A DNA stretch of 64,000 nucleotides. Origin: Luzula sylvatica. Taxonomy: Eukaryota; Streptophyta; Magnoliopsida; Poales; Juncaceae. This document shows, in pieces, positions 35,079-45,463 of this stretch. The stretch is from positions 36,351,043 through 36,415,042 of the forward strand of contig OX326961.1 of assembly GCA_946800325.1 (NCBI GenBank), in the 5' to 3' direction. The translations under genes and the position numbers were made by a program. The first letter of the stretch is position 1, and each line of letters starts with the position of its first letter. Below the pieces are notes generated by a model. That model did no database searches, was not told where the DNA came from, and worked only from the letters and a program-made list of their open reading frames with translations.

Positions 35079-35890
35079 AATGAGAAAAAAAAAAACTTAG
35101 CTGGATTGTAGTGCTTATTTCTTCTTCTGGATCTTCTTTCTTGAGAGCTCGAACCTTTCCTCACTTGTAATGTCCCTCAACTCATTCTTCTACTTCTCAT
35201 AATTATCGTAATTTAAGAGATTTGAAAACTAACAAATGCTTGCCGCCTTCTCCTTATTTTTGGTTGTTTGTTTTTGCAGGTTGAAATACTCGAGAACTCC
35301 TCAGATGACTCCTCAACTTATCTTCTCCAGTTCACTTACGTTGTATGGTTTTTTGAGGATTTTTGGCTCGTTTTTGTATTTGATCTTCGAAGTGTAATTT
35401 TAAGGGTTTTGGTTCAATCTGAGGTTTAAATGTATAATTAACCTTTGTTATGGTTGATATTCAATCAGTGGTTTTGAAATGTATTTGAAGTAGGGATTTA
35501 AGCCAGAATATGGAGAAGGCTAAACAAATCCTCTTGCTTCCATTTGCTTGGTCTGTTGGTCGGTATTTGTTCTATATGTATTACCTTAGTTAAGGATGAA
35601 GAGCTTAGCTCCTTTCAACAAGGAGCCTCTATACTCTTTTCCCCTTTTAAAGGTAAAACATATTTCTTGACCAAAACCGCCTGAGTTGAACTGATAGGTT
35701 GCCTTTCGGGTCAATAGAACTTCAGGACCCAAGAGTATGAACCGCGTCGGAGAGAAGTAGCCGGAGAAAGCAAAGCTCGCCTGAGAGTAGCTTCAATAGA
35801 ATCTTGGAATCACTTTCTTGATCTTCTTTTGACTTTCTTTTTCACTCTTCATTTGTTTATATTTGTTTCCGACCTATTATTATACTCTTT

Positions 35891-36230
35891 AATTGTCAAT
35901 GTTCTAAGATTGCAAATATATGCAGATGAGTGTATGCAGATTGTTCAAAAGGCGAAAATAAAAAATGCGGAACTGAGTTGAACCGGAAATAATCAAATGA
36001 TAGTAATCAAGTAATCACTAAATCGAAACTGTAGCAATAAATATAAAAAAATGAATGCTTGATCACTAATCAATTAAATCTGAGTTTGAACCGAGTTTGA
36101 CCAAAATTGAATATGAGAAAATGAGTTTGACAAAACTGAATCAATTTTAGGGCAAATGTTAAAAGGAGAAACTAAAATTCAATTTGAACAACTAATTAAG
36201 GGAAGAATTAAGTAACTCAACGGATGATTT

Positions 36231-36268
<38 letters not shown>

Positions 36269-37213
36269 AACAACAAAGTGTATTCTTAATTGTGCAAATT
36301 CTTCACAATTTGGCGAGAGATATGAAACTAATTCAGCTTGTCTTGTTCTTCGAGAAAGAATAATCCATATCCTAATCTGGTTCTTTTCCCCTAATTCTTC
36401 ATATTACCCTAAATTCTGAATCAACCCTAATTAGCAAATTCCACTAGAAATAATCATCAAACTATCCGAGAAAATATCTAATCAGCCCTAATCGGAAAAA
36501 AAAAAAGTAATCCCTACCTGTAGCAAATTCCACAAATAATCGATTGAACTCCCAAAGAAAATTGTGAAGAAATCGTAAGAAAGTGAGGAGTCGCGAAACA
36601 GAGAGGAGGAGAGCGGAGGTGCTAAAAGAGAAAAGAGGAGGCATGCTGAAGAGCTTTTCTCCCGCCAAATTTTCTCATTCCAGGGATTCTAACCCTCGTA
36701 ATCATGGGAAGAGATGGAACTGCTGCAGTAAAGAGGCACACGGAAGTGGGAACTACCGCAGGTTATGAACTACACCAAACCAATCATTACGAAATGGGCT
36801 ATTACTGCAAATACAATTACTAACTGCCATTACTACATCAACCCAAACAGGCCCTACATCAATAACATATCGGCCAAAAAAATAATAATCTACCTGTAAT
36901 TATCAATAATCACTTGCTAGTCCCAAATTCGTTCTTTTTTGCTTGAAACATCTCAAAATAACTAATTTTCACAAAATTACAATTTATCTCCCTAAATTCA
37001 CTTCATTTTCAATTTTATTCAAGGCACTATTAGAGCATTCGGGATTTATTGATTTTTTCTGATTGAGTCACTCAATATTTATTAGGGCTTATTGTTTGAA
37101 ATTTTATGATTTATTTCATGCATGCTGAGTAAACTTCTTGCTATGACGATATGAAAATGAAAAGGTAAGAATTCACAATCGAGATAAATTAGATAGTTTG
37201 AAAAATGAGATAT
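35891..37213. other. Intergenic, (GA)n microsatellite, no clear gene
   Basis: A GA repeat lies at about 36236-36266. Around 36380-36770 the sequence resembles a 5' UTR/first-exon region on minus (ATGGCGGGAGAAAAGC), but no coding continuation was found. A MITE-like end (GGGCCTGTTTGGGTTGATG on minus) is near 36838-36856. Confidence 0.4.
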
Positions 37214-37221
37214 GATAAACT

Positions 37222-38058
37222 CAGTGTTTTAAATTGCGGCGATATTGCGGATATTGCGGATTGAGATTTAGAACCGCAACTTCGCAATGAAATATTGCGA
37301 CAAATATCGTTTTTGGAATATTGCGGATATTGCGACGAAATATCGGTATTATTGCGGATATATCGGGTCAAAATTGCGGATAATATTCAAATCGTTGTAA
37401 TTTTCTCATCCTTTCACCAAATTACATGAAATTTATATCGAAATCGCTCGTCTCGACGAGAGGAACGCAGTGATGGGCTTGAATTTGTGAAATTTTGTCT
37501 TTTACCCTGAATTAAACACAAAACACACGTTAAATTAATTTCATCGAGAATTATTTAATATAAACATTATAACATAATTTTTGGGATTTTTAATACTTAG
37601 ATTCCATGTTTTAGTATCAAAATATTTGATAAAATATGCTCATAACATATATAACTTCTAAAATATGTCATTTTCATATATAAATGTATGAATTTCATAA
37701 TTTTCATTGTATTTCATTGATGTTTCGATTTAAAATTTGAGTTATAGTGTTTTGATATTTTTGGATGTCGACAAAAAATTCTTCAACAAAATACAAATCC
37801 AAAGATCCCGTATAATTGTCATTTTAATGAAAATTTTATGATCAACTTTTATTTATACTGAAAATGTTCCTGGACAATCAAATTTTTTATTCTTTTTAGA
37901 AGAAAATATTGTGAAAAATATATTTAAACAAACTATTATTATTACATAATTTAATATTGCAACGACTGACCGCAATAAGGACATTGCATTCGCAAACGCA
38001 ACCCGCTGCAAAAAAGACCCGACCGCAATGGACCGCAATATCGCAATTTAAAACATTG
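37222..38058. mobile_element. Non-autonomous hAT element, 837 bp, with 8-bp TSD
   Basis: The ends are CAGTGTTTTAAATTGCG and, inverted, CAATGTTTTAAATTGCG. Both are followed by sub-terminal GATATTGCGG repeats. The element is flanked by GATAAACT on both sides (37214-37221, 38059-38066), the 8-bp length of hAT transposons. No transposase frame is present. A relic of the family lies at about 1733-1911. Confidence 0.88.
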
Positions 38059-38066
38059 GATAAACT

Positions 38067-38390
38067 AGATAACACCAATCAACTATGCTTATTCTCAGAA
38101 AATTATTTTTTATATATTTTTTTTGGGAAAATGCTAATTGTCTACCTAAAAGGTTCCTCAACATGGGATGCTTTTTTGCTTTCTTTCAATCAAATGATGT
38201 GCTCCAAATCCAAACTTGCATGACAAAATTAGTTCAGATAATTAACAATTTAGTATAACGGCTAATTTTTTTTGGGAAAACAAGGAAGATAGATCTGATC
38301 CAAACCATGGGTTTTATCGATGATAAGTATCATAACAAGTAATAGGAGGCAAAGAGGGATAGGAGACAAAATTTCTGTTTCTTACTCAGT
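38067..38390. other. Intergenic, no gene
   Basis: AT-rich sequence between the hAT element and the SINE, without a recognised feature. Confidence 0.5.
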
Positions 38391-38403
38391 AGAATAGAAA
38401 GCA

Positions 38404-38539
38404 GTCAATGGGCCCATAACCTAGTTGGTTGAATATAAGACACAAAAAACCATGTGTTGTGAGAGGTTGTGGTTCGATCTCCATTAACATCAATGAATGG
38501 AGGACATATGAGCCTTCTTCATTTATTATAAAAAAAGAA
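38404..38539 (+). mobile_element. tRNA-related SINE, 136 bp, with 13-nt TSD
   Basis: An A box-like TAACCTAGTTGGTT (38417-38430) and a B box GGTTCGATCTCC (38471-38482) stand about 40 nt apart, as in an RNA polymerase III promoter. The element ends in an A-rich tail. It is flanked by AGAATAGAAAGCA (38391-38403 and 38540-38552). Confidence 0.85.
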
Positions 38540-38552
38540 AGAATAGAAAGCA

Positions 38553-40460
38553 CAAAAAAATCTTTGTTTCTTTCTCAATAGAACAGGAGACAAAGAAAAA
38601 TAAAGGCAAACGAAGCACATCAGAAGAACCATATTTTCCTTCTTCGCAGTGGAGGGTCGAGTGTACAACCACCAAAGAGAGAGAGAGAGAGAGTAGAAAA
38701 TTCAGATGGAGAAGAGGACGAGGAGAGAGGGTTTCACCGTTCCATTTTCTCCCGCCAAAGAAAATCTCCACATAATACAAAACTCATAAATATTGAATAA
38801 ATATTAAATAAATATAAAAACTCAATAAAAAATTATTGAGAAAGAACAAAGAAATACTTGGGAACATAGAAAATTCAAACATGTAAATATCACAAAACTA
38901 TGCTTCTGATACGAATATAAACACAATTATGAACATAAATACAAAATTTTGAACATAAATGTGAATCCAGATACAAACAAAAACTATGAAAGAAAAATGA
39001 GGAAATCGACACAAATACCGATAATACTGCAAATACAAATATGCGTGCAAATATGAAAATACAATACAAAATACAAGAATGAATACAAAAGACAAGAACA
39101 AATACGACTACAAGTACTAAGACAAATTACACCTGCAAATGCAAATGCAAATACGAATACAAACATGCCCATTCAAACGGTTCTATGGTAGCCTTTTCTT
39201 TCGCTTCACTAATTTTACCGATGATGTGTAAAATAATAAACAAATTTGAAAGCCAAAAATCATGTAAATTATAAGTTATCGGATTTAAAACATGTTAATT
39301 ACTATGTAAGATGACAGTTTTATCCAATTTTTTTGTTAATTAATATTAATATATATATTAATTACAATACTTGTTATGTGCCATACATTTAGTTAGTAAA
39401 ATACTTTCTATACATTAATTAAGTTTACAAATATATTATTAAATAATAAATTATATTATTTATTAATTATTGTTAATTATTATTTTGATAGTTAATTGGA
39501 ATGTATTGTTTATACTGTTAGTTACATTAAAGTTAAATGTTAATTGTAAGCGTTGTGAATTGGTTAGGAAAATTTTGAGAGCAAATTGGGTCCACGAATT
39601 AACCAACATAACAATGATGCCATCCCGGATTCAATCAACATTGTTGGGAGATTCTGAGGGACACCTTAAAATTTCTCTTGTTAATTTGAAATAGGCCGGT
39701 AAATTCACATGATCATTCTAATTCTAATAAGCACTAAAATTAATGACCTTTAAAAGTGTCCATTCTATGAAACAAAGAATCCAGAATTCTCTGTATAAAT
39801 AAAGACCCAAAATCGATTATTGATTTACAATGATGTCATCACATAATATATGTTGTACAGATACAAATACTAATATCGTATCCGATACGATACGGATACA
39901 TCGATCCGACAATTTTGAAAAAAATCTCGAATACGGATGCGGCTATATAATAATTATTTTAGTATGTTTATATTTTAAATAAATATTTAATAAATAATAA
40001 ATTCATAATATTTTAAAACTAATGTCATGACAATAAATAAAAACAACCAAACAATACAAGTATCATAAATGTATTATAAACTTGTCCTAAAAGAATTTTA
40101 GAAGTATCATATATAATTTAATTAAAAATATTATAAACCAAAATATATAATGCAATCATTCGAAATGGAGTATCCCTGGAGTATTTTTTTAGTATCCCGT
40201 CGTATTCTCCCGTATCCTGCCATATTAGAAAAAAATACATATTAACATAATCGGATACAACATGTTACGTATTATTTGATACATATCCGAATCGTAGCGC
40301 ACCCGTATAAGTCTTGGATGCCTATATATACTGTATATACATGTTACTTCTGCATTTTTGAAGTATCGGCGTAGCATAACTCTTGTTGTATTACTACGTT
40401 ATCAATCTTTCTAGGGTTAAAGTAGGTGGCATTGTATGCACGTCTTTTATACATTTAATA
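38553..40460. other. Intergenic with low-complexity repeats
   Basis: A short GA run lies near 38674-38692, and 38895-39165 is a degenerate repeat of AAATACR units. 39858-40330 is a repeat-like block that starts with nested CGTATCC/GGATACG palindromes and ends with GGATACAACATG- and ATCCGAATCG-type motifs; it is possibly a decayed DNA transposon, but its ends were not resolved. No gene seen. Confidence 0.45.
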
Positions 40461-40669
40461 TTAGTCAAATGTGTTTAATTACATTGAATGCAATAAATGG
40501 CATATATTTTATATTTAATGTTAGTCAAAATATATTGTTTTTTTCATTATAGAGTATATCTTTTATATTTATTTTCTATATTTAATGTCAGTCAAAATAT
40601 TTTAATATCATTAAATTTCATATTCAATGCATTATGGCTTTTTGTGTTTTACAAGGGCCTATATATACC
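40461..40669 (+). promoter_or_regulatory. Promoter of gene E1: W-box-like repeats and TATA box
   Basis: Three GTCAA cores (40464-40468, 40524-40528, 40591-40595), each in TTAGTCAAA or CAGTCAAAA context, read TTTGACT on the other strand, the W-box bound by WRKY factors. A TATA motif follows (about 40660-40668). The arrangement is kept in front of the paralogue E2. Binding is inference. Confidence 0.45.
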
Positions 40670-41201
40670 AATGTATTTTCAGATTTTGTTCATTACTTGA
40701 GGAGATTGTGTTGAAGAAATTGAAAAGGTATGTTCAAATTACTTGATATTTACCATTGTTGTTTATTGCTTGAGATTTGTTGACATCGTTATTATGTTTT
40801 AGTATATATTCAAAATTTATTATTGGGATGAGTAATTAATACTCAGTAAAATTGTATAGATATCTCAATATACTAGTTCGGTTTATCAAATAGTTGTTTT
40901 CAGTAGTGAAAAGTTTTACTCTTTATACTAAACTGTTTCGCAATAAAATTTTGCGAGCGACGAAACTAATTACAAAACCTTTTCTAATATGAAACGTTAT
41001 AAAAGATTAAGCTTTGTATATACGGTAAAAAATCTAAAAAATATTGGTGAGTTTTGTCATTGTATTTACATGTTAATATCGGACAATATGCACTATTATT
41101 TTATACTTGTTTTCTCTTTTTATTTTCATTATTACCTCTTTTATTTATGGCAAATATTAACATAATTTTTGTTTGCTATTTTTTGGAAGATTATAACACA
41201 A

Positions 41202-44200
41202 ATGGCGCCATCATCTGGCAAAGGAAGGGAACAGCAATTAATGACAATTTTGCATGGTTGTCACTCAAATTTGGTTTGGGAGGATTTGGAAAATAAACCA
41301 CTATATCAAGGTAAAGATTTAATTTATTGTCTTATCATTTTCATATTAATATTTATTTTAATGTCATTTGTTTAATAATTGAAATCACCCCTTTGAGACA
41401 TACGGCCAAGTTCAAAATTATAGTATTTAATCATATAATATTTTTTATAGGTTCCACTTCTAGCCAATAATATTTATTTTTGTACTTCAAAATTGTAGTA
41501 TTTGTATTAGCTTCAATGGCTATTGAATACAATTTTGATTAATGGTTATTGAATACAAATTCGAACACCTAATTATAGTTACCAATTTTTTACCTCTAAT
41601 ACTGACTTAATATGACCCGAATTTGTGTACTGGTTTTTACCCTTCAATATCTTTTCAATCTTTTACATTTAGAAAAATCCTATATTTTATATACTCTATC
41701 GTAAAGGTGATGCACCCGAGTGCGAGAACCCAAGATTTCTCTCTTCATGCGCACTCAGGGTTGATTGTTAAATTCTGCAAAATCTGAAAACGGATCCCAA
41801 TTTTTATGCAGAGTGGTCAAAAATTCTTTCTTGATTAACCACATTAATAGTGTAAACTTCCTCCCTAAATTAACAGAACTCTCTCTTTATTACGCATCTA
41901 TTAGTGGTGATTCCATGGAAAAACTTTTCTCCGGGTGTCCCGCCCTCGAGGATCTAGGCATCCTAGAAAGCTTTCTCGAGATGAAAAGCATTTCATTTCA
42001 AACTGTGATATATTTGCGTATGATTAATTGTAATTTCGTTACTGACGTGTTCCCTTCAGATATTCCTATATCTGCTCCTCGCGTCAAATACCTTAACTTC
42101 CGTGTACAGATCGACACTGGCGCCAGATTGGAAGATATGCCAATGGTGAACGACGCAGACATCACCACCGATGCTGATGATGATCTGGTTTCGGACTACA
42201 CTCTTGATCTTCTTAGTGGCCTTTCTAGTGTCAAGACACTGAGGTTAAACACTTTCATCTATTTGAAGGTATGTGTATTGTGTTAAGTTTCCCTTTGTTT
42301 TATTTGTTTTGACTTATCAAATATGTAAATTATCTTTGTACGTAATTCTTGTAGCAATTATTGGAAGCAGACTTGCCAAGATGCAAGAAATTTTACAACC
42401 TGAAAAAATTGAGAATTCATACTTATCTATGTATGCGCTGCCATCTTGGCCTGTTGTCCTCTTTCCTCGAGCTTTGCCCTAATTTGGAGAGTCTAACTTT
42501 ATCACATGATGAACTATTGTGTGAGGTACAACCGATTGACTCAAATCGATTTTTGTCTTATTAAATAATATTCTTAATTCTTAATATGAGTACTAATTCT
42601 AATTTGCAGGATGAATATGGTCATCAAGACTCAAGAGCAAGTTCAAGACGAAATCAAAAACTTTTGTTGCAAACGCCTTAGGAAAATACATGTTATCTAC
42701 GCAAGTGCCGGTGACGATGTGGACGGACTCATAGCGCTTCTTCGGGAAAGTACCATGTCGATACCTGGCGTCCGAATTACCAAACGTTCTGCTCGTCAGT
42801 TTGCATGAGCAACTCTTAATTGTGTTTTGCTAAACATATTTACTTATGTATGATGTTAATTGAATCTGGACCTTTTTTTTTGGTTTGTGTTTGTTTCTAT
42901 TAGCTGTACAAGTACCCTCTTTTTACAAAAAAACTCAGTATGTGTTCCCAAGAATGTCGCGTTGAAATATCAATAGTCCTTGTTGTGGCTTGTTGGGGCA
43001 TCAACAATTTGGATCCAATTGAGCTAGTGTTCAAACAAGATCCGCGTTCATATTTTTTCTAGGAACAAATGCAGCTACATTTTATCTGGATCTAGGCACG
43101 GTTCAGATATCTCACGCATTCAATTACGAATCGGATACAATTTTTTTACAAAAAAAATGTAAATCTTGTGTCACAAAGTTCAAGACCTCAAAATATGCTC
43201 TATAAAATGGATGCCCTTATATCTGGATTTGAATAATAATTGAATACTTATATCTGGTTCAGTACTCATAAAAGAGATCCGGTTCAGTACAAAAAGTTAA
43301 GATGAATCTAATAATTTTCATTGTAGCAATTAGCTTGATGTAGCGATGATACATCGCAATTTAGTACAGTTTGAATGTTAAATATTGTGGGTTGTTGTTT
43401 TGTCCACACTATTTTAACTGGGTGAGTTTTTCAAGCAGGGCATGTATAGAACAAAATAAAATAAAGTAAAATTTTCTTCATTTCTTTATTTTGCACTTAT
43501 TTATTAGTCTTCTCATAAAAACATATCTTCTTTTTTATTAATTGAGACAAGTTCTAATTCCCGCACCCAAACTATAGTGATATATAGTTAACAAAGTCAG
43601 TGGCGGATCTGGGGGTGGGCGAGCGGGAGGCCCGACCCCCCCTATGAAATCGTGAAGCGATGTATTAGCGATAAAATAAGACGATTTTGTTTTTTTTGAA
43701 AAGTGATAAATATGATAAATTTGTAAGTATTTCACAAAAATTACTATAGTCTAGTGGTAAAATTGTTGTTTAGAAGATGGGAGGTCATGAGTTCAAGACC
43801 CTTGATTTTTTTTTTATTTCGCCCCCCCTCCCCCATATATGGATCCTGGATCCGCCCCTGAAAGTAACTATGATATTTAAAAAGATATTTACATCAACGG
43901 ATACTATCCTTACCTTATGACCTTATAATTTTCCTACTATTAATTTCTTCGTAGTTTGGAGACAGCTAGCAACCAATGAGGAGGCGACCTAACAACCGAT
44001 TATGAGCGATCCCGATTCTTCCTCCGGGGCTTTGCCCGGCGGTTCCCTCACCTCTTCTCACACATACACTCTCACACACATATTTTCTGGATCGATCATG
44101 CGCAGATCTCTTCAAGCAAAATCTGCAAGAAGGTACGGAAGATCTGGATCGAGATGAAGGCTGGACAGTAGTTGATCGTAAAAAGAGGATAAACAAGAAA

Positions 44201-44899
44201 TCGTGCTTTCGCTGCGGGGGTACAAATCATCTCAAGAGGGATTGCAAGATCCCATTGCGTTGCTACCGGTGCCACAAATTAGGGCATGTGGCCAGAGTAT
44301 GCCCTACTCAGGAAGATATTACAAGATAGTGTAAACAGATCCCAGTTTTTGTCACAAATAATCTTCAGTTTTGTTTGAGTTATGCTTATTAGTGGTTTCA
44401 AAATCCCGATTCGAACAGAAGTTTTATTGAAGGGGTCAGTTAATTTCGGACCTACATCGTATAATTTTTAGTTTGCATCAACATTATTTTAGCTTGTTTG
44501 TGTTTTAATTACACAAATGTCTGTGATATATTTCAGGCTAAATTATTTAAAAATAAATAAGAGTTAATTAAACTCATAATTTAGAACACAAGTTATATTG
44601 ACAATTTAAAAAAAAAGCTCAAAATTATACCAAAAGCCTAAAAAATGATTTCAGGATTACCACTCAATACTGATAAATCTTACCAAATCTATCAGTCATT
44701 AGGTATGTTAATAATACTTAGTTTGAAACTTTGAAATACTAATACTATCTTCTCTATTTTTATATCAGATTATGATACGCCACGACATCCACCAACGCCA
44801 TTACCACCATCGCCATTACAACCTTTGGACAATACACATGTTTGCATCACCTCGTTTGGGTACAAATGTGACGGGATATTTGTTAGCACATACACATGA
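41202..44899 (+). CDS. Gene E1: putative small two-exon gene, 79 aa
   Basis: A non-coding first exon probably ends near 40727. Coding exon 1 is 41202-41310 (MAPSSGKGREQQ..., ending in LYQ plus one base, donor GTAAAG). Coding exon 2 is 44769-44899 (acceptor TATATCAG, proline-rich start, TGA). The support is the paralogue E2 at 53226. There the first coding exon has the same length and phase without indels, and the splice sites, 5' UTR, first intron and promoter are similar. The 3.46-kb intron is swollen by an insertion (about 41600-44540) carrying F-box-type and zinc-knuckle fragments. No known domain, signal peptide or membrane span. Whether both exons are really joined needs transcript data. 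Confidence 0.45.
41765..42808 (+). pseudogene. F-box/LRR-FBD-type gene fragment in the E1 intron
   Basis: Three exon-like pieces: 41765-42268 (donor GTATGT), 42355-42525 (donor GTACAA) and 42610-42808. They encode leucine-rich repeats (LPKLTELSLYYASI, GCPALEDLGIL, LCPNLESLTLSHDEL) and a C-terminal FBD-like stretch (FCCKRLRKIHVIYASAGDD). The N-terminal F-box is missing, since sequence homologous to E1/E2 replaces it upstream. The phase between the second and third pieces does not match: the phase-0 frame meets a stop after 23 codons, whereas the FBD-like frame is one base off. So it is truncated and broken. In intact relatives the F-box recruits the SCF ubiquitin ligase. Confidence 0.7.
43598..43860. 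mobile_element. 263-bp element with inverted ends and an internal tRNA-like promoter
   Basis: The left end is CAGTGGCGGATCTGGGGG and the right end inverted is CAGGGGCGGATCCAGGAT. The element is flanked by AAAGT on both sides (43593-43597 and 43861-43865). Inside are an A box-like TAGTCTAGTGG (43747-43757) and a B box GTTCAAGACC (43791-43800). A decayed relative seems to lie at about 58742-58945. It could be a DNA transposon that swallowed a SINE, or a composite SINE. Confidence 0.6.
44080..44329 (+). pseudogene. Zinc-knuckle (LINE ORF1-like) fragment
   Basis: An open frame on plus encodes RDEGWTVVDRKKR and then two CCHC knuckles, CFRCGGTNHLKRDC and CYRCHKLGHVARVC, ending in TAG at 44327-44329. 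The arrangement is that of the N-terminal part of plant LINE ORF1. It stands alone, without downstream ORF2, in the foreign block of the E1 intron. Confidence 0.65.
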
Positions 44900-45327
44900 A
44901 ACTTGATTATCCGGTCAATATCACCATCACCCTTCATAATTTCTGAGTTAATGGCGATTCTAATTCTCTTCAGTTCATCCATCATACAAGCATTCATTCA
45001 AACACCAAATGCAAAACTCTTTAGTATGAAATTAGGTTTGCTTGTAATTCGAATTTTAATCGTCTTTAGTATGTAATTAGTATGTAAGTAGGATTGATTA
45101 GTTGTGATTGGTTTCGGCTTAATTCTATGACTTAAGTACTGGATAGATATTTTATGAGTGTAACTAATTTAATGATTATATATTTGTCGCTGTGTATGGT
45201 AATCAATCAATGAAAACATCTTTCTATTAACTCTTTTTTGGTATCGTGAGCAATTTTATCAAAACTGAGACTAAAAACGTTTCAGTTTTGAACTTTCAGA
45301 AAGGAAATCATTAGAGATAATACCCAT
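44900..45327. other. Intergenic, 3' side of E1
   Basis: AT-rich; no gene seen up to the LINE-2 insertion. Confidence 0.5.
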
Positions 45328-45463
45328 CTCTTCTTTAGATAATGTTTTTTTTTTGAGGTGGCAAGCAATTGCTTGCCTAGATTTCATTAAAAAAAAATGT
45401 TTGAAATTATTTACACAACCATTAATACAATACTAAGAACTACACCCGAATAAGACTACTAGT

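Larger units (their letters stand above)
28598..35874 (-). mobile_element. Full-length L1-type LINE (LINE-1), 7.3 kb, with 16-nt TSD
   Basis: The element is flanked by TATTATTATACTCTTT on both sides (28582-28597 and 35875-35890). On minus it has a leader of about 800 bp (35874-35079), ORF1 (35078-33045), ORF2 (33088-28982), a 3' UTR of about 380 bp and an A tail (T run at 28595-28604). The tail is preceded by the hairpin GTAGG...CCTAC near 28615-28635. Both frames are open over their whole length, so the copy is young and could be competent. Several truncated tails of the same family lie in this window. Confidence 0.95.

Noticed and set aside
36462..36668. A 68-codon frame on minus (MAGEKLFSMPP...)
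   Set aside because: Hydrophobic and without continuation, splice partner or recognisable domain. It may be a first exon but cannot be supported.
41765..42808. A functional F-box gene
   Set aside because: The F-box exon is missing and the phase between the second and third pieces is broken.
43747..43800. A tRNA gene
   Set aside because: A and B boxes are present, but no cloverleaf with acceptor stem and anticodon can be formed from the surrounding bases.
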